Positions 17,344 through 25,452 of a stretch of 33,693 nt of DNA are shown in pieces (within the stretch, counting starts at the first letter, position 1; the number at the start of each line of letters is the position of its first letter). The stretch is from Ilumatobacteraceae bacterium (lineage in GTDB: Bacteria > Actinomycetota > Acidimicrobiia > Acidimicrobiales > Ilumatobacteraceae), in the NCBI GenBank assembly GCA_025451395.1, contig JANWKM010000073.1:1-33693 (forward strand). The letters run 5' to 3'. The notes below the pieces were generated by a model. It had not been told where the DNA came from, did not search any database, and worked only from the letters and a program-made list of their open reading frames with translations. Both the position numbers and the translations under genes were made by a program.

Positions 17344-18857
17344 GCACGCCAGGCCGTTGTGTGATCGCGATCGATGCAGGTACGACCGGCGTGCGCAGTC
17401 GGGCGATCTTCGCCAAAGGAAGTAGCAACGATCCCACAATCCCGTCGTACCGCGAGTTCACACAGCACTTCCCCGAGCCCGGTTGGATCGAGCACGACGC
17501 CATGGAGATTTGGAATGCCGTCAAGGAAACGTTAAACGACGTCGTGCAACGCATCGGTGTCGGCAACGTCGCCGCCATCGGAATCACCAACCACCGCGAG
17601 ACCGTGCTTGCCTGGAACCGGCGCACCGGTGTGCCGTACGGAACCGCCATCGTCTGGCAGGACAGGCGCACCGCCGCGCGCTGCGATCAACTCGCCGCCG
17701 ACGGTTTGTTGGCGAAGGTCCGCGAAACGACCGGGTTGGTTCTCGATCCTTACTTCTCAGGCTCGAAGGTCGAATGGTTGCTCGCCAATCGCTCGATCCC
17801 CATCGACGACGATCTGGCTATCGGCACGATTGACGCGTGGCTGCTCTGGAACCTGACCGGCGGTTCGGTGCACGCCACCGACCCGTCGAACGCGAGCCGC
17901 ACGATGCTGTTCGACATTCGCAATCTGCAATGGAGCGCCGAGATGTGCGCCATGTTCGGCGTTCCGATGTCGGCGCTGCCGGTAGTCATGCCATCGAGTG
18001 GTCGCTTCGGCGTCACGTCCGACGCGTGCGGAGTGCCCGCCGGCATTCCGATCTCGGGCATCGCTGGCGATCAACAAGCCGCTCTCTTCGGTCAGGCTTG
18101 TTTTGCGACGGGCATGGCGAAGAACACCTACGGCACGGGCAGCTTCATTTTGCTCAACGTTGGCCAACAGTGCCCGCCCGTAGCGGAGGGAATGCTCACG
18201 ACTGTGGCCTGGACTATGGGGGGAAACGGCACGGTCGCTGACGGATCGACGACCTACGCGCTCGAGGGTGCAATCTTCGTCACCGGCGCGGCGGTGCAGT
18301 GGCTGCGCGACGGGCTCGGCGTGATCAAGAGCGCAGCCGAGGTTGGTCCGCTGGCCGCATCGGTCTCCGACAACGGCGGCGTCTATCTCGTGCCCGCATT
18401 CGCCGGCCTCGGTAGCCCGTGGTGGGATCCGTACGCGCGCGGCACAATCGTCGGCATCACCCGCGGCAGCACGAAGGCGCACCTCGCACGCGCAGTCGTC
18501 GAGGCGATGGCGTATCAGACGCGCGATGCGATGGACGCGATGGCGGCGGCGGCCGGCGTCGAGATGAGCGATCTGCGCGTCGACGGCGGCGCTTCGGCCA
18601 TGGACGACATGCTGCAGTTCCAGGCCGATCAGTTAGGCGTCACGGTCCGCCGCCCAGTCGATCAAGAAACGACTGCGCTCGGAGCCGCGTATCTCGCGGG
18701 GTTGGCCGAGGGGGTGTGGCCGTCGCTCGATGCGATTGCGGCCGAGTGGTCGGTGGAGGCTGTGTTCAAACCCGCACCCGATCGAACGCTTGCCGATCTC
18801 GGTCATGCAACCTGGCGACGGGCAGTAGATCGTTCGCGCGATTGGGTAAGTCACTAA
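17340..18857 (+). CDS. glpK: Glycerol kinase (FGGY family)
   Basis: VIAIDAGTTGVRSRAIF, AIGITNHRETVLAWNRRTGVPYGTAIVWQDRRT, FSGSKVEWLL, GIAGDQQAALFGQACFATGMAKNTYGTGSFILLN, LRVDGGASAMDDMLQFQADQLGVTVRRP. Confidence 0.93.
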   Translation: MSTPGRCVIAIDAGTTGVRSRAIFAKGSSNDPTIPSYREFTQHFPEPGWIEHDAMEIWNAVKETLNDVVQRIGVGNVAAIGITNHRETVLAWNRRTGVPYGTAIVWQDRRTAARCDQLAADGLLAKVRETTGLVLDPYFSGSKVEWLLANRSIPIDDDLAIGTIDAWLLWNLTGGSVHATDPSNASRTMLFDIRNLQWSAEMCAMFGVPMSALPVVMPSSGRFGVTSDACGVPAGIPISGIAGDQQAALFGQACFATGMAKNTYGTGSFILLNVGQQCPPVAEGMLTTVAWTMGGNGTVADGSTTYALEGAIFVTGAAVQWLRDGLGVIKSAAEVGPLAASVSDNGGVYLVPAFAGLGSPWWDPYARGTIVGITRGSTKAHLARAVVEAMAYQTRDAMDAMAAAAGVEMSDLRVDGGASAMDDMLQFQADQLGVTVRRPVDQETTALGAAYLAGLAEGVWPSLDAIAAEWSVEAVFKPAPDRTLADLGHATWRRAVDRSRDWVSH

Positions 18858-18873
18858 TGAAAGGAAAAACGTT

Positions 18874-19473
18874 ATGACCAGCACAGTTGTTCCTGGTGGC
18901 CACGGACGGGCAGTTCGAGTGAAGTCTGGACAGACGGTCCGCGTCGTCAACACGCACGGAACGCAGGTCGTCGACTTCTGGGCGATTCGCGCCGACCGAC
19001 CCGAGATCGCCATGTCGATGCAGCACTCGCGCATTCCGTGGCGCAACCTCCGTCCACATCCGGGTGATGGCATGCTCGATGAAGAACGCTCGACGATCAT
19101 GATCCTCACCGAGGACACAAGCCCAGGTGTGCACGACACGGTCATCGCCGCGTGTGATCCGTTTCGGTACGCGCAACTCGGCGCTGCGCCCGATCATCGA
19201 TCATGCTGTGGCAACTTCACCGAGGCGTTGGCCGAGCTTGGGGTTGCGCGCAAAGCGGCGGTGCCGGCACCGCTCAACCTCTTCATGAACATTCCGTGGG
19301 ACTCCGAAGGCAACATCGAATTCCTGCCAACGGTCTCGGCCGCTGGTGACAGCGTGACGTTTCAAGCGGAGGTCGACCTCATCGTCATCGCATCCGCCTG
19401 CCCGATGGACATTGTGCCGATCAACGGTCCCGGCGGAGGCAAGCCCGTCGACGTCGAACTGATTGTCGAGTAA
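18874..19473 (+). CDS. DUF1989 / urea carboxylase-associated family protein
   Basis: VRVKSGQTVRVVNTHGTQVVDFWAIRADRPEIAMSMQHSRI..., CCGNFTEALAELGV, PLNLFMNIPWDSEGNIEFLPTVSAAGDSVTFQAEVDLIVIASACPMDIVPINGPGG. Confidence 0.85.
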   Translation: MTSTVVPGGHGRAVRVKSGQTVRVVNTHGTQVVDFWAIRADRPEIAMSMQHSRIPWRNLRPHPGDGMLDEERSTIMILTEDTSPGVHDTVIAACDPFRYAQLGAAPDHRSCCGNFTEALAELGVARKAAVPAPLNLFMNIPWDSEGNIEFLPTVSAAGDSVTFQAEVDLIVIASACPMDIVPINGPGGGKPVDVELIVE

Positions 19474-19478
19474 CCCTC

Positions 19479-19985
19479 TTGACCAAGCCGCTGGAACCCG
19501 ACTGCATCCACGTGGTCATAGAGATTCCGCGTGGCAGTCGCAACAAGTACGAGATCGATCACGATAACGGCCGCATCTTCCTCGATCGCAGGCTCTTCAC
19601 CGCAACCACCTATCCAGCCGACTACGGCTTCATTCCCGAGACACTCGGCGGCGACGGCGATCCCCTTGACGCGCTCGTGCTGTTGGAGGACCCCGTGTAT
19701 CCGGGCGTGTGGGTGCAGGCACGCCCGGTCGGAGTCCTGTATATGCGCGACGAAGCCGGAGAGGACGCCAAGATCCTCTGCGTACCACCCAGCGAGCCGC
19801 GCTGGCAGGCCGTACACGACATCGCTGACCTGACACCGCAGCTTGTGCAAGAGATCAAACACTTCTTCGAGGTGTACAAAGCGCTCGAGCCCGACAAGAC
19901 GTCGTCGACGACCGGACTGGCCGGCCGCGAAGCCGCGTGGGACGAGATTCGCCAAGCTCGTGCCAACTTCCGCCCGAAAACCTGA
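19479..19985 (+). CDS. ppa: Inorganic pyrophosphatase (family I)
   Basis: IEIPRGSRNKYEIDHDNGRIFLDRRLFTATTYPADYGFIPETLGGDGDPLDALVLLEDPVYPG. TTG start. Confidence 0.95.
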   Translation: MTKPLEPDCIHVVIEIPRGSRNKYEIDHDNGRIFLDRRLFTATTYPADYGFIPETLGGDGDPLDALVLLEDPVYPGVWVQARPVGVLYMRDEAGEDAKILCVPPSEPRWQAVHDIADLTPQLVQEIKHFFEVYKALEPDKTSSTTGLAGREAAWDEIRQARANFRPKT

Positions 19986-20002
19986 ACCCATCAACGGAAC
20001 GC

Positions 20003-20935
20003 TTAGTGCAGGTCGGCGAGCATGGCGGCACCGATCGCGCCAGCGCGTTCGCCGAGTTGGGCGAAGACGAGCGCGGGGTGCGGGCGAAGATCGGGGGCGT
20101 AGAGCAATTCGCCGAACCAGTGCCGGATCGGTGCCAGGAACACATCGGCGCCGACAGCGAGACCACCACCGAGTACGAACATTGCAGGATCGAGAATGTT
20201 GGTCAGGTTGACGAGACCGAGCGCTACCCAGCGGCCGTAGTCGTCGACGACGGCCAACGCATCGGTGTCGCCCTCGCGTGCCGCACCGGTGACGTGTTCA
20301 CCGCGCACATCTCCTGGCTTGCCACCCGCCAACTCGATCGCGCGCGCAACCCCCTGGCCATCGTGCGCGCTGTGCGCGAGCCACGCGAGACCAGCACCCG
20401 ACGCGTAACGCTCCCAACAACCGCGACGACCGCAGAGACATGGCCGGCCATCGGGGTCGACCACCATGTGGCCGATCTCGCCGGTGAAACCATTTGCTCC
20501 GCGAATCAGCACGCCACCGGCGATCACGCCACCGCCGATGCCGGTACCAAGCGTGACCATGACGACATCGTCGACACCGCGTGCGGCACCGACCTTCCAT
20601 TCCGCAGCACCGGCGCAGGTGGCATCGCTGTCGACATACACGAAACAACCAAACTCCTTGCCGAGTAATTCACCAACACGCAGATTCTTGATCTCAACAA
20701 GGTTCGGTGCCGCCCGGATTACGCCGCTGCGATCGACAAGGCCAGGCATGCCGACACCAATCGAGTCCCACGGCTTCATCGACTGCGCGAGTTCGATGAC
20801 GGTTTGGATCAGCTCGTCGGGGTGCTGAGGCGTGGGGCGGCGTTGCTGGTCGATCACCGCGCCGTGTGCGTCGATCGCGACCGCCATGCACTTCGTGCCG
20901 CCGATATCGATGCCGAGCCGGCGCGACGAGTTCAT
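20003..20935 (-). CDS. ROK family glucokinase-like kinase
   Basis: MNSSRRLGIDIGGTKCMAVAIDAHGAV, MVTLGTGIGGGVIAGGVLIRGANGFTGEIGHMVVDPDGRPCLCGRRGCWERYASG. Start set at the ATG overlapping the upstream stop (ATGA). Confidence 0.92.
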   Translation of the reverse strand: MNSSRRLGIDIGGTKCMAVAIDAHGAVIDQQRRPTPQHPDELIQTVIELAQSMKPWDSIGVGMPGLVDRSGVIRAAPNLVEIKNLRVGELLGKEFGCFVYVDSDATCAGAAEWKVGAARGVDDVVMVTLGTGIGGGVIAGGVLIRGANGFTGEIGHMVVDPDGRPCLCGRRGCWERYASGAGLAWLAHSAHDGQGVARAIELAGGKPGDVRGEHVTGAAREGDTDALAVVDDYGRWVALGLVNLTNILDPAMFVLGGGLAVGADVFLAPIRHWFGELLYAPDLRPHPALVFAQLGERAGAIGAAMLADLH

Positions 20936-21366
20936 GCCTCCGCGCGTGCCTTGAGTTCGCGGACCGTGTTGAGAATGCGCACTTCGGCGCGGCGCTTCAC
21001 GAAGCCGGGGAGCGGAACTACCAATTCGATCGCGAGGTCGTAGCGCACCTCGGTGCCACCGTTCGCCGCCGGCGAGATGTTGTACGCGCCGTCGATGGTG
21101 CGCATGATGTCGCCGCGCACCATATGCCACGCCAGCACGTTCGGTGCCTGCGAGTAGTCGTAGCTGAGCGTGTAGTGAGTGCTGCGGCCGAGCGCCGACG
21201 CTCGGAATTCGACCTGATCGGGCCTGCCCTCACCATCGCGCCCGCGAATGATGACGTCTTTGACGTCCTTGGCCCACTCGGGGTACCCCTCGAAGTCGCA
21301 CGCGATGGCCCATACCCGCTCGGGCGCCGCAGCGATGGTGATGGTCTGTGACGCCTTTTCTGCCAT
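20932..21366 (-). CDS. SRPBCC / polyketide cyclase-like protein
   Basis: MAEKASQTITIAAAPERVWAIACDFEGYPEWAKDVKDVIIRGRDGEGRPDQVEFRASALGRSTHYTLSYDY..., typical START-like fold protein. Confidence 0.87.
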   Translation of the reverse strand: MAEKASQTITIAAAPERVWAIACDFEGYPEWAKDVKDVIIRGRDGEGRPDQVEFRASALGRSTHYTLSYDYSQAPNVLAWHMVRGDIMRTIDGAYNISPAANGGTEVRYDLAIELVVPLPGFVKRRAEVRILNTVRELKARAEA

Positions 21367-21382
21367 GGAGATATGCCCGATC

Positions 21383-21865
21383 TTACGGTTGGCCGATCTT
21401 ACGGTTTGAGGGTTTCGCCGCCGAATTGACCCGCGGCCCGTAGGAACCGTACCTCGCAGCCCACGCTCCGTTCATGCCAATGCCGAACATCGGCACCAAG
21501 ACGCCGAAGGCCAGGGCGTTCAGTTGGCTGTCCTCGAGGCCGATCACTCCGACGGCGGCAGCGCCCAGCGAAGCGAGCACCTGCACAACCAACGACACGA
21601 GCAGTGCGCGTTTGACCGGCGGCGGTGCGGTCGCACCGGTGAGCAGGTAAAGGTTGGCGACACCAACCTCCTCGACGCGTGACCGCTCGAGCGCTGCGGC
21701 ATAGGCCCACAGCGTCGCGGTCACCCCGATGGCGAAAAGCGCTACCGAGATAACCGCAATCAGAATCTGTGCCGCGCGTTCCGTGCGCAACGGCACCGCA
21801 ATCGCCAGCGCGACGAGGAAGACACCGGTGCCGACTAGGTCTGCGCGCACGAGCCGTGAGTTCAC
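21383..21865 (-). CDS. Hypothetical multi-TM membrane protein
   Basis: LVGTGVFLVALAIAVPLRTERAAQILIAVISVALFAIGVTATLWAYAAALERSRVEEVGVANLYLLTG...LLVSLVVQVLASLGAAAVGVIG; about four TM segments. Confidence 0.75.
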   Translation of the reverse strand: MNSRLVRADLVGTGVFLVALAIAVPLRTERAAQILIAVISVALFAIGVTATLWAYAAALERSRVEEVGVANLYLLTGATAPPPVKRALLVSLVVQVLASLGAAAVGVIGLEDSQLNALAFGVLVPMFGIGMNGAWAARYGSYGPRVNSAAKPSNRKIGQP

Positions 21866-21869
21866 GGCG

Positions 21870-22994
21870 TCAGTCTGTCAGCGCGCCCAGTGCCACTCCT
21901 AGACGATGCGCCAGCACGTCGTAAGAGAATTCGTGCACTGCTCTATGGCGCGCAGCTGAACCCATCGCACGCGCGAGCACAGGGTCGTCGAGCAACGTCT
22001 CGAATGCAAAGGCGACGTCGCGCGGGTCTTCGGGGTGGCGCACGACGATGCCCGTACGCCCGTCGTCAACCGCCTCGGCAGCACCCCCCGAATCGCCGGC
22101 GACCTGCGGCACACCGCATGCCGCTGCCTCCAGGAACACGATGCCGAAGCCCTCTTGCTCCAAACCGCCCCAGCGGTTGCGACAGAGCATCGCGTACATG
22201 TCGGCGCATCCATACAGGCGGGGCAGGTCGTCGTTGTCGACCCGGCCGAGAAAGACAACGGGTGCTGCAAGCGAGATAGCGAGTTCGCGCAATCGCTTCT
22301 CGTCGCGCCCACTGCCTGAGATCGCGAGCACGAGTCGTGGACGGCGACCGCGCAGGATTGACGCCGCCCGAATGGCGGTGTCGAAACCCTTGCGCGGTAC
22401 CAGGCGGCTGATGCTGACGATGACTTCTGCATCCTCCGCGAACCCAAAGTGAGCGCGCGCCGACGATCGCTCGGCGTCGGTGAGTGGGCGGAAACGTTCG
22501 GTGTCGACACCTGGTGGCACGACGGTGATCGGCAACGTTCGCCCGGCGGCTTGCTCGGCTTCCCTGGCGGGATACCCGCCCGCAGCGACGACGTGGCGCG
22601 CACGTCGCAATACGTAGGCCAACGTTTGCTTGCTCAGCGGAAGGCGGCCGGGAACTGTCACCTCGGCACCGTGAAGCACGACGTCGTAGGGCAGCTTCAA
22701 CGAAGGCCCGACCAAGCCGAGCGGCAACGCAGGGTCGAGCACGACCAGGTCGGCGTTAACGGCGCGCGCCATGGTGTCGATATGTCGAACCATCCACGGA
22801 TGGGGCAGCAAGAACGGCTCACGTGTGCGCTCGATGTGGAACGGTTGCGCGGCGTCGAATTCGGCGGCACCGTGATACGGGCTGGTCAGCACCGCAAACG
22901 AATCCGGGGGCAACCGGCGCCACCACTCCCACAGCAACGATTGAATGCCGCCGATCTTCGGCGGGAAGTCGTTGGTGACGAGCAAATGCTTCAC
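21870..22994 (-). CDS. GT4 glycosyltransferase (PimB/MgtA-like)
   Basis: VKHLLVTNDFPPKIGGIQSLLWEWWRRLPPDSFAVLTSPY..., VVPPGVDTERFRPL, ISRLVPRKGFDTAIRAA, EQEGFGIVFLEAAACGVPQVAGDSGGAAEAVDDGRTG. GTG start. Confidence 0.92.
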   Translation of the reverse strand: MKHLLVTNDFPPKIGGIQSLLWEWWRRLPPDSFAVLTSPYHGAAEFDAAQPFHIERTREPFLLPHPWMVRHIDTMARAVNADLVVLDPALPLGLVGPSLKLPYDVVLHGAEVTVPGRLPLSKQTLAYVLRRARHVVAAGGYPAREAEQAAGRTLPITVVPPGVDTERFRPLTDAERSSARAHFGFAEDAEVIVSISRLVPRKGFDTAIRAASILRGRRPRLVLAISGSGRDEKRLRELAISLAAPVVFLGRVDNDDLPRLYGCADMYAMLCRNRWGGLEQEGFGIVFLEAAACGVPQVAGDSGGAAEAVDDGRTGIVVRHPEDPRDVAFAFETLLDDPVLARAMGSAARHRAVHEFSYDVLAHRLGVALGALTD

Positions 22995-24073
22995 GCAGGC
23001 ACCTCGTCCACACCTAGTCGTTGCATACACAGCCGCTGTGCAGCCCACTCGGCGTGCTCGCGCAGGATCGGATCGTCGTGGACGAGGTATTCGCGCAGGA
23101 CGTCCTGCACTTCGCCACTTGAGTCACCGATGTTGCCAAGCACGACGAGTGCGTTGCGACGAATCCATCGCGGGTCGCGATCAGCGAGATACCACGGGCT
23201 CCATTGCGCAACGAGTTCGGCGTCGGAGCACGTCAATAACTCGAGTACCGAGAGCCAGGCCTTCGGCGCGTCTTGCGCAGGCGCTCGATTGCTCGGCCCG
23301 AAGCGAATCGTCGGCGGGCACACCTCTTGGCAGTCGTCGCAGCCATAGATGCGATCACCCACCAACTCTCGCAACGCCACCGGGATCGTCCCGGGCTTCT
23401 GCAAAACCCACGCCAGGCAACGAGTCGCGTCAATGACGCCCGGCTCGATGATCGCTCGTGTTGGGCAGACGTCGAGGCAGCGACGACAGGCGCCACATCC
23501 GTCCTCGACCGGTTGCTGGTGTATCGGTAGCGCGGCGGTCGTCACCACACAACCGAGCACGAACCAACTACCGGCACCGGGGAGCAGCAGGTTGGCGTTC
23601 TTACCGAACCAGCCGATGCCTGCCAACTGCGCAACCTCGCGGTCGACGATCGAGTTGTCGTCGACGAACGCGACTGCGCGGAATCCATCGGCGCGCAGCC
23701 GGCGTGCCACGGCCCGCAATGCCGCGCGCAGAGGGGCGTAATGATCGACCCAGGCGTAGCGCGCGACCCGCGCCTGCACGCCCTTCGGGCGCGGCGCATC
23801 GTCGAGCAGGTACGGGCGAGCCGCGACAAACACGGACTGCGCATCGGGGACCGCCCGCCGGGGATTGGTGGATCGAGACGGGTTGCGGAACGTGAACTGC
23901 ATTCCGTCGGTCAGGCCGCGCCGAAGCCGATCGTCGATCGCCGTTCGAGCCCGCGACAACACTTCCGCCGGAGCAACCCCAGTGTGGGTGACGCCGAATG
24001 GCTCGGTGATTTGCGCCAATCTGGCGAGGTAGGCCGCGTCGGTGGCCGGCGGCGGCGAATCAGCGGGCCTCAC
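22991..24073 (-). CDS. queG: Epoxyqueuosine reductase
   Basis: DDNSIVDREVAQLAGIGWFGKNANLLLPGAGSWFVLGCVVTT, CGACRRCLDVCPTRAI and YGCDDCQEVCPPT (two 4Fe-4S motifs), C-terminal HEAT-like segment. GTG start inferred. Confidence 0.93.
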   Translation of the reverse strand: MRPADSPPPATDAAYLARLAQITEPFGVTHTGVAPAEVLSRARTAIDDRLRRGLTDGMQFTFRNPSRSTNPRRAVPDAQSVFVAARPYLLDDAPRPKGVQARVARYAWVDHYAPLRAALRAVARRLRADGFRAVAFVDDNSIVDREVAQLAGIGWFGKNANLLLPGAGSWFVLGCVVTTAALPIHQQPVEDGCGACRRCLDVCPTRAIIEPGVIDATRCLAWVLQKPGTIPVALRELVGDRIYGCDDCQEVCPPTIRFGPSNRAPAQDAPKAWLSVLELLTCSDAELVAQWSPWYLADRDPRWIRRNALVVLGNIGDSSGEVQDVLREYLVHDDPILREHAEWAAQRLCMQRLGVDEVPA

Positions 24074-24254
24074 GATGACGCAGCGTAGGCACCAGTCCGG
24101 CCGCAGCGAGCAACTCGACCGCACGAAGTTCGTCGGCATCGAAGGTCATGCGCTCGCGTTGCGCCGGTGCGAGCAGGTGCGTCACGACGCAATCGGCGCA
24201 TGTGGCCGTGCGTTGCATGACACAGGAGTCGCAGGAGATAACGAGCGTTGACAT
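24060..24254 (-). CDS. Small Cys-rich conserved-looking hypothetical protein
   Basis: MSTLVISCDSCVMQRTATCADCVVTHLLAPAQRERMTFDADELRAVELLAAAGLVPTLRHREAR (two CxxC pairs). Overlaps queG. Confidence 0.8.
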   Translation of the reverse strand: MSTLVISCDSCVMQRTATCADCVVTHLLAPAQRERMTFDADELRAVELLAAAGLVPTLRHREAR

Positions 24255-24302
24255 AGCTGGAAGCATGGCAACGGGGTCTCACAGAGTCGTTGAAGGGACT
24301 GG

Positions 24303-25376
24303 TTAGCGGCGCGCGAGGGCAAGAAAGGTGTTGCTACTGACGACATTGGCTCCAGCGGCGCGGACATCGGCAACGACTGCCTGATCGTTGGTGATCACCA
24401 CGACCGGCCTGGCAACGTCGAGCGCGGCCACCTCGGCGCGAAGGACATCATCGGCCGTCACGCCTTCGGGCGAGTACGACACGCGAATCAGGCGCCGCTT
24501 CGGTGAGGCTGCGCCGACCACCGACGACCCGTCGAAAACCACGTGCAACTTGGTTCCCCAGCGGCGGGCAATGTTCTCGGCCGCATCGATGCACGCCGTG
24601 CGCTGCGCCTCGAGCGACAACGACTTCCAACCCAACTTGGCGACGTTGTAACCATCGACCAGAACAGTCACTCCCGCGACGCGCAGCATGTGCTCACCCG
24701 CCGCCTCGCTGTTGCCGAGCAGACCGCCCGGGACCGCGATCGGCCTGCGCGTGCGTCGGGTGCGCGGCACCTTGGCTGGCGGCTTGCGAGTTTTGGCAGT
24801 CGGTGCGGCGATCGGTGGTTCCGCCTTCGTGTGCTTCTCGGCAGCGCGCTCCAGTTGCTTCACCTGTGAGCGTGCCGCAGCCAACTCTGCTTTCAGTTGA
24901 CGCATATCGGCAGCGACGGTCGCGCGCGCTGCACGCTCCGCCTCCAGTTGCTCGGAAAGTCGCGCCGATTCCAATCGCGACCGCGCGGCGACGGCTTCGG
25001 CGGCGCGACGGCGCTTCTGTTCGCGGCGCAGATCCCCGGCTTCGTCGGCTTCCACGGCGCCATTGGTCGCAGCTTTCGCGGCGGCCGCTTGCCAACCCTC
25101 GGGGCGAGTGAGCCACAGCATTCCGACCTCGTCGATCAAGTCCCCCGTGGCAACAACACTCAGGCGATGCAGGAAGTCGCTGTCGCTCTCGACTGCGGCC
25201 CTCAGCGGCGTCAACGCCGATGGCGGCAGTTTGTGGAATCGCAGGTATGGCTTAACCCCGGAGGGAACCGGCATCGGCGGCCGCAGTTTCACGCCAATCG
25301 CTGCAATCGCGACAGCGAACTCGAGTGCCGACCGCAGCGATTCGTCGGGAAGTTCGGCGGAAACGTCGGCGGGCAT
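24303..25376 (-). CDS. NYN (YacP-like PIN/NYN RNase) domain protein with internal coiled coil
   Basis: C-terminal VTVLVDGYNVAKLGWKSLSLEAQRTACIDAAENIARRWGTKLHVVFDGSSVVGAASPKRRLIRVSYSPEGVTADDVLRAEV...VVVITNDQAVVADVRAAGANVVSS; central Ala/Glu/Arg coiled coil; basic linker. Confidence 0.9.
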   Translation of the reverse strand: MPADVSAELPDESLRSALEFAVAIAAIGVKLRPPMPVPSGVKPYLRFHKLPPSALTPLRAAVESDSDFLHRLSVVATGDLIDEVGMLWLTRPEGWQAAAAKAATNGAVEADEAGDLRREQKRRRAAEAVAARSRLESARLSEQLEAERAARATVAADMRQLKAELAAARSQVKQLERAAEKHTKAEPPIAAPTAKTRKPPAKVPRTRRTRRPIAVPGGLLGNSEAAGEHMLRVAGVTVLVDGYNVAKLGWKSLSLEAQRTACIDAAENIARRWGTKLHVVFDGSSVVGAASPKRRLIRVSYSPEGVTADDVLRAEVAALDVARPVVVITNDQAVVADVRAAGANVVSSNTFLALARR

Positions 25377-25401
25377 CTGGTCAGGCTAACGAGCGACCTG
25401 A

Positions 25402-25436
25402 TCGAACGCCTGTTCTTGACACGAACGGGCGTTCGT
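25402..25436 (+). promoter_or_regulatory. Two tandem LexA/SOS-box-like palindromes
   Basis: TCGAAC-GCCT-GTTCTT at 25402..25417 and ACGAAC-GGGC-GTTCGT at 25421..25436, both matching the CGAAC-N4-GTTC core. Confidence 0.65.
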
Positions 25437-25452
25437 GCTCAACTGGGCCGCT

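Noticed and set aside
22449-23348. 299-aa plus ORF opposite the GT4 and queG genes
   Set aside because: Antisense of two confident CDSs; no domain features.
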